A stretch of DNA of 60,282 nucleotides from the NCBI GenBank assembly GCA_019694515.1, contig JAIBBU010000018.1, forward strand, positions 1-60,282, in the 5' to 3' direction. The stretch is from Oligoflexia bacterium. Its GTDB lineage: Bacteria > Bdellovibrionota_C > UBA2361 > JBGSMV01. The stretch's first letter is position 1. Each line of letters opens with the position of its first letter. The translations under genes were made by a program, and so were the position numbers. Below, in pieces: positions 35,079 to 42,800 of this stretch. The notes beneath the pieces are model-generated. The model searched no databases, was not told the DNA's origin, and saw only the letters and a program-made list of their open reading frames with translations.

Positions 35079-37532
35079 ATGCTTAGAAAATTATTTCTAT
35101 TTTCCCTGATCGTCGGCTTTCTAGGAATGGCTGCAGCCGCGGTATTCGGTCTTTGGGGCTACTACTATATAACGCGCGATCTACCTAATCTCCAGACCAT
35201 CGAAGATTACCGCCCGCCTGCCGTGTCTTATGTCTATTCCAACGATGGCACTCCGATCGCCGAGTTCTATCGTGATCGCCGTTATCCGGCCAAGCTCGAT
35301 GAAATACCCGTGGCTGTGCGGAACTGTTTCTTGGCTGCGGAAGATGCCAATTTTTACCATCACGCCGGCATTGACCCGATGGGGATATTGCGGGCGATGG
35401 TGAAAAACTTCATGGCTGGAGGGGTAAAGCAGGGCGGATCGACGATTACGCAGCAGGTCGTCAAGAATCTGTTGTTGTCCGAAGAGCGCAGCCTGACCCG
35501 CAAGGCCAAAGAAGCGATCCTCTCTTACCAGTTGGAAAAACGCCTCTCCAAAGATGAGATTTTGGAGATGTATTTGAATCAGATCTTCTTCGGCAATACT
35601 GCTTACGGAATCAAGGCCGCCGCACGGATCTATTTTCATAAAGAGCTGCCGCAGCTTAGCTTAGCCGAAGGTGCGATGCTGGCCGGACTGCCCAAAGCAC
35701 CTTCGCGTTATTCTCCAATCGCCAATATTGCCCGAGCCAAGCGGCGCCAGCGCTATGTTCTTGATCGCATGGTTAAAGCCGGTTTTGTGACGCAACCTGA
35801 AGCTGATGAGGCTTTTCTTGAGGAGATTAAAGCCTACGCCGCTTCCAATGAGAATATTTTCTATGCACCGTATTTTGTCTCTGAGGTCCGGCGTCATTTT
35901 ACGGAACGTTGGCCGGACTTAAATCCCGATTTGGATGGTCTGCAAATTTATACGACCGTTGATCTGAGCGCGGATCGTTATGCCACAGCGGGATTGCGCC
36001 GCGGCCTGCGGGAAGTCGACAAGCGCCGCGGCTGGCGTGGCCCGATCGATCATATTAGCGCGGCCGATCCAGCAATGGAGTTCTTGCGGCGCTATTCCTC
36101 AAGCTTGCGTGCCGCATTGCTGCCGGATGAGATATATCCAGCCTTGATCACCAAGCTGGATCATACCGACGGCAGCGCCGAGGTTAATTTGGGAACGATC
36201 AAAGGCTCGCTTAGTCTGCGAGCTGCTTGGGCCCAGCGCCTGCTGGATGCCAATGATGTGGTGCACTCCGGCCGCGTAGATCAAAAGCTCAAACTGGGAG
36301 ATGTGATCGAGGTTTCCTTACTCAAGGAACCGCCCGCAGCCAAGGATGGCAAGCCGCAGCCGCGCTCTTCCTTCACCTTTCAGCTCGATCAGACCCCCGG
36401 GAAGCCCAATATTGAAGGGGCAGTAGTTCTGCTTGATCCGCACTCTGGTAAGGTGGCGGCCATAGTAGGCGGTTATAGCTTCGGGCTCAGTCCGTTTAAC
36501 CGTGCGACCCAATCGTTACGTCAGCCGGGCTCCAGTTTTAAGCCGATTTTGTACTTAGCCGCGGTCGATGGCTTCAAGTATACCCCCAGCACGATTGTCA
36601 ACGATACTCCGCGAACTTTCCGGGTTGGAGATGAATTTTGGACACCCAATAATTTTGATGAAAAGTTTTTAGGACAGATCACCCTGCGCTCGGCGCTGGA
36701 AAAATCGCGTAATCTGGTGTCTGCCGATATCGTGTCGCGCATCGGCATTGATCCCGTGATCCAGTATGCGCGTAAACTCGGCATTACAAGCAAACTGGGA
36801 CGCAACCTTTCATTATCTCTGGGCAGCAGTGAAGTTACCCTGCTGGAGCTCTCCCGGGCTTACGGCGTATTCGCGGCGCGCGGAGTGCTTTTCGATACGG
36901 TGATGGTGACAAAGATTATTTCGCGAGATGGCAAGGTGCTTTACGACTATGAAGAAGAAAAGCTGAACCATGCGCATCAGGCCATCAACGAAAATAGCGC
37001 CTTTGTCATGGCCAATATGATGAAGGGCGTGATTGAACGCGGTACCGGGACGCGCGTCAAGGAGATCGAACGACCGGTAGCAGGGAAGACCGGTACCTCC
37101 AATGATCATATGGACACCTGGTTTGTGGGGTATACGCCGCAATGGGTTTGCGGAGTCTGGGTCGGTTTCGACCAGAAGCGTAATCTCGGCGATCAAGAAA
37201 CCGGGGGCCGGACAGCGGCTCCGGTTTGGGTGTACGTGATGAAGGATTTCCTGAAGGATCAGGACCGCATTAACTACGCCAAATTGGTCGAGGAGACCAA
37301 AGCCGAAGCGGCCAGGCTGGGAATTAACTATGTAGCTCCTGATCCTTTGCAGCCGCTTGATTTCAGTGTACCCGACGGAGTTGATCCGTTTTGGGTTGAC
37401 AAGACCAGCGGCCGCATTACTGATCCCTCGAATCCCAATGCGATTCATGAGTACTTCGTGCGGGGCACAGAGCCCAAGGCGCCCGAGGGCGAAGCAGAGG
37501 TTTCTTCGTATTTAGAAAGCCCCGATCTCTAA
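35079..37532 (+). CDS. Penicillin-binding protein 1A (bifunctional glycosyltransferase/transpeptidase)
   Basis: 817 residues from ATG 35079 (GTG 35067 is possible). One transmembrane anchor (about 3-27). The GT51 domain has EDANFYHHAGIDPMGILRA (catalytic Glu), GGSTITQQVVKN, RKAKEAILSYQLEKRLSK and YLNQIFFGNTAYGI. The transpeptidase has SSFKP (about residue 484, nucleophile Ser in the SxxK), SRN (SxN) and KTGTS (about 669). Between the two domains lies an insert with a beta-rich OB-like region (about 330-450). It polymerises and crosslinks peptidoglycan in the periplasm. Confidence 0.96.
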   Translation: MLRKLFLFSLIVGFLGMAAAAVFGLWGYYYITRDLPNLQTIEDYRPPAVSYVYSNDGTPIAEFYRDRRYPAKLDEIPVAVRNCFLAAEDANFYHHAGIDPMGILRAMVKNFMAGGVKQGGSTITQQVVKNLLLSEERSLTRKAKEAILSYQLEKRLSKDEILEMYLNQIFFGNTAYGIKAAARIYFHKELPQLSLAEGAMLAGLPKAPSRYSPIANIARAKRRQRYVLDRMVKAGFVTQPEADEAFLEEIKAYAASNENIFYAPYFVSEVRRHFTERWPDLNPDLDGLQIYTTVDLSADRYATAGLRRGLREVDKRRGWRGPIDHISAADPAMEFLRRYSSSLRAALLPDEIYPALITKLDHTDGSAEVNLGTIKGSLSLRAAWAQRLLDANDVVHSGRVDQKLKLGDVIEVSLLKEPPAAKDGKPQPRSSFTFQLDQTPGKPNIEGAVVLLDPHSGKVAAIVGGYSFGLSPFNRATQSLRQPGSSFKPILYLAAVDGFKYTPSTIVNDTPRTFRVGDEFWTPNNFDEKFLGQITLRSALEKSRNLVSADIVSRIGIDPVIQYARKLGITSKLGRNLSLSLGSSEVTLLELSRAYGVFAARGVLFDTVMVTKIISRDGKVLYDYEEEKLNHAHQAINENSAFVMANMMKGVIERGTGTRVKEIERPVAGKTGTSNDHMDTWFVGYTPQWVCGVWVGFDQKRNLGDQETGGRTAAPVWVYVMKDFLKDQDRINYAKLVEETKAEAARLGINYVAPDPLQPLDFSVPDGVDPFWVDKTSGRITDPSNPNAIHEYFVRGTEPKAPEGEAEVSSYLESPDL

Positions 37533-37551
37533 CGTGCTTCAATTTGGATCG

Positions 37552-38142
37552 CTAGTCAGGAGTTACGTAAACTGTCACGTTCTTTACCACATCTCCCAAA
37601 CCCAATTTTTCCAGCACGTCCAGCCCTTCGATCGCCTGACCGAAGACTGTAAAGGCCCCATTCATATGAGAGGAATCCCCTAACAAGATATGAAATTGAT
37701 TGCCGCTCGAACGGCGCTCAGGGTTAGCAAAATCGGCGCGGCGTGCCATTCCCAGCGCTCCAAACAGGTGTTGATGCTGATTGAATTCCGCCGGTAACGA
37801 ATAGTCGGCCGAGGCATCGGGATGGGGTGCGGCCGCGCCTGCTTGAATAATATAGTCGGGATGGAAGATGTGGAAGACGACGTTCTTATAAAGGCCTTTG
37901 TCAGCCCGATATTTAAAATTGGCCACATGCCAGGGCGCTTCTTGGGGGAACAATTTGAAGCGAATTGTGCCCCGATTGGTCTCAATCACGGCAGTTTTTA
38001 GCCGGTTCAATTCGGTTGGGGCTGGTAAAACGAAAGGTGGTTCCTTAAAGGCCGGGACCTGGGCATCAGCGCTGCGCGCAGCCGGGGCAAAGACGAAGTT
38101 GGTTAAAAAAACCAGCGCTAGCGCTGCCAATCGATGGTGCAA
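37552..38142 (-). CDS. Exported cyclophilin-type peptidyl-prolyl isomerase with altered active site
   Basis: 196 residues: signal peptide (1-24, ARSADA cleavage region) and a cyclophilin domain. Family landmarks are AVIETNRGTIRFKLFPQEAPWHVANFKY, YIIQAGA, NQFHILLGD and GAFTVFGQAIEGLDVLEKL. The canonical FHR.IpgFMiQGG is here VFHIFHPDYIIQAG, so the catalytic Arg is Ile92. Isomerase activity may be low. It lies between PBP1A (convergent, 20 bases) and the vWA gene (divergent). Confidence 0.9.
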   Translation of the reverse strand: MHHRLAALALVFLTNFVFAPAARSADAQVPAFKEPPFVLPAPTELNRLKTAVIETNRGTIRFKLFPQEAPWHVANFKYRADKGLYKNVVFHIFHPDYIIQAGAAAPHPDASADYSLPAEFNQHQHLFGALGMARRADFANPERRSSGNQFHILLGDSSHMNGAFTVFGQAIEGLDVLEKLGLGDVVKNVTVYVTPD

Positions 38143-38207
38143 GAAAGAACCCTGTTCTTAAATCATTCGAAATATTACTATATTTGACGTTCATTTATAG
38201 AGAAAAG

Positions 38208-40307
38208 ATGCGTTCACGGTTACTACAGTTTAGCCCCGTTCCCGTCTTGTGGACCATTTTGCTGCTGGCTTTATGCCTCGGCGCTCCTGGGGCAGCTTTG
38301 CGCGCGGAACAGCGCGAGTTGAAGGGCGATACCACCGAAAAACTGGACGCGGTGCTGCTGCTGGATACCTCCGGAAGTATGCTGCAGACCGATCCCAATA
38401 AGCTCCGCAACGAAGGGGCCAAGCTCTTTATTGAATCACTCAAGCCCGGGGATCGTTTGGCGGTTGTCGAATTTTCTAGCGATGCCAAGGTGGTTCGGCC
38501 GCTAGCCGAGATCGGAGCTGACGAGTCGTCGCAAATTGTCGATCAGATCAACAATCTAAAAACTGAGGGCATTTATACTGACATTTCTTCGGGGGTGAAA
38601 TTAGCGCATCGCGTGCTTTCCGAGAACGCCCGTGATGAAGCCCGCCGCGTAGTGATTTTGCTCTCGGATGGCAAGATGGATCCGAATCCCGCGTTAGGGC
38701 TCTCCCAGGCGCTAACCAAAGACTTGCTCGAGAGCGTTCTGCCTGAAATGAAGTCCGAGAATATTAGAATTCATACGCTTTACTTCAGCGAACTGGCGGA
38801 TAAGGAGCTGCTTTCGGAAGTGGCAAGTATGACCGAGGGATTGAATTTCTTCACCCCGACTTCCGATCAGATCCATGAGTCATATACCAGCCTGTTTCTG
38901 GCTGTGAAGAAACCTCAGATTGTACCGCTTACGAGCAAGGGCATGCATCTTGACGAGAGTGTGCAGGAGGCCACTTTCTATATTAATCGTGATGCCGCAT
39001 CCGATATCACCCTAGTTGCCCCCGATGGCGCTTTGATTACATCGGCTACGCATGATGAAAATATTCGATGGTTCCGCAGCCAAAAGTTTGACGTGGTCAC
39101 ATTGCTGCATCCCCGTTTCGGCGATTGGCAGATCCAAGGGCTGGCGTCGCAGGACAGCTTCGCAACAGTATTGACGAACCTAAAGCTCGTCAGCGACTGG
39201 TCGAATACTATTTTTGCCGGTAACCCGACCCTGCTGCAGGCGCGCCTGTATGATGATCAAAAGCCCGTCGTATTGCCGGAAATGACTGGCGCAGCGCAAT
39301 ACGCCTTTCAGATTAGCCCGACTGATCGCATTTCGGAGCCGCTGATTCGGGATTTCATGGCCGACGACGGAGAGCATGGCGATAAGATCGCCCGGGACGG
39401 CATCTTTTCAGCCGAAGTAAAGTTGGATGAGCCTGGTGAATACAAACTGACCTTGCTGCTCAAAGCTCCGACCTTCGAGCGTACTCAGCAGATTCCATTT
39501 CGTGTGAAACCCCGCATCGTCACGCTTGAGGTCCAAAATGCAACCGACGAGCATGGGGAGGTCGAAGCCGCCGCGGAAGGCGATCAGGAACACGCCGCGC
39601 CCAAGAATTTTATTGTGACTTTAAGTCCGGAAGTTACCGGCTACAGCAAGGTCAACGTCAAATTGATGGCGATTGATGCTGAGCGCACGCGCTTCGGGCT
39701 GCCGCTTACTAAGCTGGGCGATAAAGGCTATGTGTTCCGGGCCTCTGCCAACGCTTTGCCCAAAGAGGGGGAGTATCGCATCCAAGCCTTTCTGACTGCG
39801 GATAGTAAAAAGAAGCAGCTCAAGGAGGAGAGCAATTTGATAGAGTTCCACCACACTCCGAGCGGCGCTCCGGTGCATACTGAGATTGTTACAGTTGAGG
39901 AGGTCAAACCGCCTAAAGAGATGCCATGGTGGCCTTTTGCGCTGCTGCTCTTGTTGATTGACGGCGGGATTGGATTCGCGCTGGTGCAAGTCCTGCAAAA
40001 ATCTCAGGTACAAATGTCTTTTTCGCTCCCGGAATTCGGTTCGCTGGATGGTTTTGAGCGCGAGATCGAAGAGCTGCGAGGCCGGGCCGCACTGGTCGAG
40101 ATCGACCTGAATGAACTGCTGCAGGCGAAAGAGCGCATCAAGAAGGATGAACCTGCACCGGCCGCGGAAGCGCAGTCACAACCCGCTCCCGCGCCGACAG
40201 AGAACGCGGCCCCGCCCGAGGAGCCGCCTGCTGTGCCCGCTGATGAAAGCACAGCCGAGGGAGCAGAGCCGGGGCAGAATGACGCCGAAGGATCGGCTGA
40301 GAGTTAG
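38208..40307 (+). CDS. Membrane-anchored von Willebrand factor A domain protein
   Basis: 699 residues from ATG 38208, preceded by AGAGAAAAG. Signal peptide (about 10-34). The vWA domain (about 45-235) has an intact MIDAS, DTSGSM, a Thr in TDISSG and the ILLSDGKMD Asp. Beta-sandwich regions follow; HGDKIARDGIFSAEVKL (about 395-411) resembles the choice-of-anchor/NPCBM-like exported domains. A transmembrane helix (about 575-597) leads to a cytoplasmic coiled coil (FEREIEELRGRAALVEIDLNE) and a Pro/Ala/Glu-rich tail. It probably binds ligands in the periplasm and signals or assembles inward. The following coiled-coil membrane gene starts 2 bases later. Confidence 0.85.
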   Translation: MRSRLLQFSPVPVLWTILLLALCLGAPGAALRAEQRELKGDTTEKLDAVLLLDTSGSMLQTDPNKLRNEGAKLFIESLKPGDRLAVVEFSSDAKVVRPLAEIGADESSQIVDQINNLKTEGIYTDISSGVKLAHRVLSENARDEARRVVILLSDGKMDPNPALGLSQALTKDLLESVLPEMKSENIRIHTLYFSELADKELLSEVASMTEGLNFFTPTSDQIHESYTSLFLAVKKPQIVPLTSKGMHLDESVQEATFYINRDAASDITLVAPDGALITSATHDENIRWFRSQKFDVVTLLHPRFGDWQIQGLASQDSFATVLTNLKLVSDWSNTIFAGNPTLLQARLYDDQKPVVLPEMTGAAQYAFQISPTDRISEPLIRDFMADDGEHGDKIARDGIFSAEVKLDEPGEYKLTLLLKAPTFERTQQIPFRVKPRIVTLEVQNATDEHGEVEAAAEGDQEHAAPKNFIVTLSPEVTGYSKVNVKLMAIDAERTRFGLPLTKLGDKGYVFRASANALPKEGEYRIQAFLTADSKKKQLKEESNLIEFHHTPSGAPVHTEIVTVEEVKPPKEMPWWPFALLLLLIDGGIGFALVQVLQKSQVQMSFSLPEFGSLDGFEREIEELRGRAALVEIDLNELLQAKERIKKDEPAPAAEAQSQPAPAPTENAAPPEEPPAVPADESTAEGAEPGQNDAEGSAES

Positions 40308-40309
40308 AG

Positions 40310-40993
40310 ATGGGAATTGCGATAATTGTCATAGTAGGACTACTCGGCGGCGTCGGTGTCGCGGGCTGGCTCTATTCGTCCGTGGCTAAGCGCAAAAACG
40401 CGATGCGCAGTGCCGTGACTGAACTTGAGGACGAACTAAAGAAGCGCCAGGAGCTGAAGGCCGCTGTCGACGGGCTGCTCGCTGAAATGGTGGATCAGTC
40501 GGCCCTGCTCAAGGTGGCAGAAGAGGTACAATCGATTCACGAATCACTCAAAGCTGAACGTGGTCGCATCATGATCACACAAGCTGAGTTGGAGACCGTA
40601 GAGTCCAGACTGCGAGAGCTGGAAGAGATTGAGCGCGAGTTCGAGGCGAGCGGTCTGGAAACTAAGCAGGAACTCCAGATCCTTCAGAAGAAGCGCGAGG
40701 AATTGGCGCAGAAAAATAACACGCTAAAAGAGCAAATCGATATGAACTCGGCCCAGCTCGATCAGATCTTGGGCGAGATCCAGATGACGGCCCAGCAGCA
40801 GGCACAGATCCAGGGCATGAAGACCGAGATCATCAGGACGCAGGAGCGCATTGAGCAGCTACTGATGCAGATCGAGCAGGGCAATGAACAATACGCGATT
40901 GCCAAGCGCCGCTACGACGCGCTCGATATTGAGTACGCACAGCTCTATGAGAAGTTTTCGGAGTCCGAACCGGCCAAGAGCGCCGAAGAATAA
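40310..40993 (+). CDS. Membrane-anchored coiled-coil protein
   Basis: 227 residues. A Gly/Val-rich transmembrane helix at the N-terminus (about 3-23) is followed by an almost continuous coiled coil (about 30-215, many E/Q/L/K/R heptads such as EELAQKNNTLKEQIDMNSAQLDQIL). No catalytic motif is visible. The start lies 2 bases after the vWA gene stop, so the two are co-translated. The C-terminal cytosolic coil of the vWA protein may pair with this protein; that is inference. Confidence 0.78.
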   Translation: MGIAIIVIVGLLGGVGVAGWLYSSVAKRKNAMRSAVTELEDELKKRQELKAAVDGLLAEMVDQSALLKVAEEVQSIHESLKAERGRIMITQAELETVESRLRELEEIEREFEASGLETKQELQILQKKREELAQKNNTLKEQIDMNSAQLDQILGEIQMTAQQQAQIQGMKTEIIRTQERIEQLLMQIEQGNEQYAIAKRRYDALDIEYAQLYEKFSESEPAKSAEE

Positions 40994-41018
40994 CTGCGCG
41001 GGTGTGTTAACCGATCTA

Positions 41019-41118
41019 GGCTCCGCCGTGACTTTTTGGGCTCCGCTATGATTTTTTGGGCTCCGCCATGACTTTTTGGGCTCCGCCATGACTTTTTGGG
41101 CTCCGCCATGACTTTTTT
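41019..41118. repeat. Tandem array of five 20-bp repeats
   Basis: Five consecutive units of period 20 (GGCTCCGCCATGACTTTTTG as the most common form). Unit 1 has GTG in place of ATG, unit 2 has CGCTATGAT, units 3 and 4 are identical, and unit 5 gains one T. The array sits between the coiled-coil gene and mpl and ends 14 bases before mpl. Each unit has a T-run, so stacked weak terminators or a phased bend (two helical turns per unit) are possible. The open reading frames through it are low-complexity artefacts. There are no spacers, so it is not a CRISPR. Confidence 0.9.
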
Positions 41119-41131
41119 GTGAAAACTAGAG

Positions 41132-42601
41132 ATGAATTCCGGATATTTTTCAGTTGAGGGAGCGGCTTCAATTAGTGCCATTCCCGCCGGCTCCCACATT
41201 CATATCATCGGGGTCGCAGGCGTGGCGATGGCGCAGCTGGCGCTGCTGCTTTGCAAGCTGGGCTACCGTGTTAGCGGCAGTGATAGAGAGTTTTATGAAC
41301 CGATGGGCAGCCTGCTGCGCGCCTCAGCGGTAAAGCTCTATCAAGGTTACGCTAGCAGCAATATTGGCAGCGATGTCAGCCTGGTGGTGATTGGAAATGT
41401 TGTCAGCGCCGGGCATCCGGAGGCGCTCGAGGTTGAGCGGCGTGGGCTAAAGTATACTCTTTTTCCAAAGCTGCTCTTTGAACTGATCATCGGAGCGCGG
41501 CATTCAATCGTAATCTCGGGAACGCACGGCAAGACCACTACCAGCGCCATGGCCGCATTTGTGCTGCGAAGCTTAGGTCTGGAGCCGTCTTACTTTATCG
41601 GCGGAGCCGCGCTCGATTTTAGCTCCAGTTTGGAACGCGGCAACGGCGCCATCAGTGTGGTCGAAGGCGACGAGTACGACAGTGCTTTTTTCGCCAAAGT
41701 TCCGAAGTTTAGCTTCTATCATCCTCAGACTCTGGTCGTGACTGCGATTGAATATGATCATGCCGATATTTATCCGGATTTGGCAGCGATCAAGCGCGAG
41801 TTTGACCGTTTGGTCCAGGCCCTACCGCCTACCGGTCAGGCGATTTGCTGTATTGACGATCAGGTAGTGAGGGCGATGGCGGCGTCGTGGAGTAAGAGCG
41901 CGCGTGGCAAGATCGTTACATATGGTGTGGAGCAAAGCGCCGCCTGGCGGATAGAGAAGCTTGAGACGCACGGACTTGGACAGAGCGCCACGGTAATCTG
42001 CCCTGAAGGGCAAATTTTGCGGTTGGAGCTTGGCTTGCCGGGAGTTCACAATATGCGTAACGCCGTGGCGGTGCTAGCCGCAGCGCGATCCGTCAATCTA
42101 GATCCCCAAACAGTAACGCCTGTATTCAAGCGCTTTCGGGGAGTAAAACGCCGCCAGCAGTTAGTCTTTGATCGTGATGAGCTGCGGGTAATTGAAGATT
42201 TCGCGCATCATCCCACCGCAGTGCGCGAAACCGTCGCCGCCGTGAAGCGTGCTTTTCCGAAGTCGCGGTTATGGGCGGTATTTGAACCCCGCTCCAATAC
42301 CAGCCGTAAGAAGGTCTTTCAGCAGGAGTATGTAGCGGCCTTTAAAGAAGCCGATCTGACGGTGCTTTGTGACGTTGAAGCCCGTTCCGGAGACAGCTCT
42401 GAAGATCTGATTGATGTACCGACCCTGGCGCAGGCGATTTCGGCCAGCTCCAAAGCGGCCTTGTGTCTTCCGAATCCGGCTGCGATCTGTGACTACCTTT
42501 CGTCCGAGCTGCGCCCTGGAGATGTGGCTCTGATTATGTCAAATGGTGCCTTCGGCGGGCTGATCTCAGCGCTGGTGGCACGATTGGAAAAAATCAGCTG
42601 A
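41132..42601 (+). CDS. mpl: UDP-N-acetylmuramate:L-alanyl-gamma-D-glutamyl-meso-DAP ligase (Mpl)
   Basis: 489 residues of the Mur ligase family; recycles murein tripeptide by joining it to UDP-MurNAc in the cytoplasm. N-terminal Rossmann HIIGVAGVAMAQLALLL, ATP loop SGTHGKTTTSAMAAF (about 129-143), VVEGDEYDSAFFAKVPKF, which is the distinctive Mpl stretch that separates it from MurC, then AIEYDHADIYPD and DFAHHPTAVRETVAAVK. The length is close to the E. coli enzyme. Its presence implies meso-DAP peptidoglycan with a recycling pathway. The tandem repeats lie directly upstream. Confidence 0.92.
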   Translation: MNSGYFSVEGAASISAIPAGSHIHIIGVAGVAMAQLALLLCKLGYRVSGSDREFYEPMGSLLRASAVKLYQGYASSNIGSDVSLVVIGNVVSAGHPEALEVERRGLKYTLFPKLLFELIIGARHSIVISGTHGKTTTSAMAAFVLRSLGLEPSYFIGGAALDFSSSLERGNGAISVVEGDEYDSAFFAKVPKFSFYHPQTLVVTAIEYDHADIYPDLAAIKREFDRLVQALPPTGQAICCIDDQVVRAMAASWSKSARGKIVTYGVEQSAAWRIEKLETHGLGQSATVICPEGQILRLELGLPGVHNMRNAVAVLAAARSVNLDPQTVTPVFKRFRGVKRRQQLVFDRDELRVIEDFAHHPTAVRETVAAVKRAFPKSRLWAVFEPRSNTSRKKVFQQEYVAAFKEADLTVLCDVEARSGDSSEDLIDVPTLAQAISASSKAALCLPNPAAICDYLSSELRPGDVALIMSNGAFGGLISALVARLEKIS

Positions 42602-42638
42602 TTCTGTTAGTTTCTGTATGCTCGGGGCCAGCAGCCAC

Positions 42639-42689
42639 CGCAGGCCGCGTGGCGTATTACAGCCCGGCCGTTGGGAGCTTCGGCCTGCG
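42639..42689. repeat. Inverted repeat between mpl and tRNA-Val
   Basis: CGCAGGCCG (42639-42647) pairs exactly with CGGCCTGCG (42681-42689) over a 33-base loop. There is no U-tract, so it is not a standard terminator. It lies 38 bases after the mpl stop and 17 bases before the tRNA. The role is unknown. Confidence 0.4.
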
Positions 42690-42706
42690 ACAACCAGATC
42701 ACCTCT

Positions 42707-42783
42707 AGGCACGTAGCTCAGCTGGTTAGAGCGCTTGCTTCACACGCAAGAGGTCCCCGGTTCGAATCCGGGCGTGCCTACCA
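42707..42783 (+). tRNA. tRNA-Val (anticodon CAC)
   Basis: A full cloverleaf of 77 bases: acceptor stem AGGCACG / CGTGCCT, D arm GCTC ... GAGC, anticodon stem CTTGC / GCAAG with loop TTCACAC (anticodon CAC, reads GUG), T arm CCCGG TTCGAAT CCGGG, discriminator A and an encoded CCA. It sits between mpl and the converging priA gene. Confidence 0.96.
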
Positions 42784-42800
42784 CTTCGCCGCTGTAGCTC

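Noticed and set aside
41019..41118. CRISPR array
   Set aside because: The units are contiguous and 20 bases long with no unique spacers, and no cas genes are nearby.
40859..41199. Reverse-strand peptides with repeated PKKSWRSPK-type residues
   Set aside because: They are the translation of the tandem DNA repeat and lie partly over real genes.
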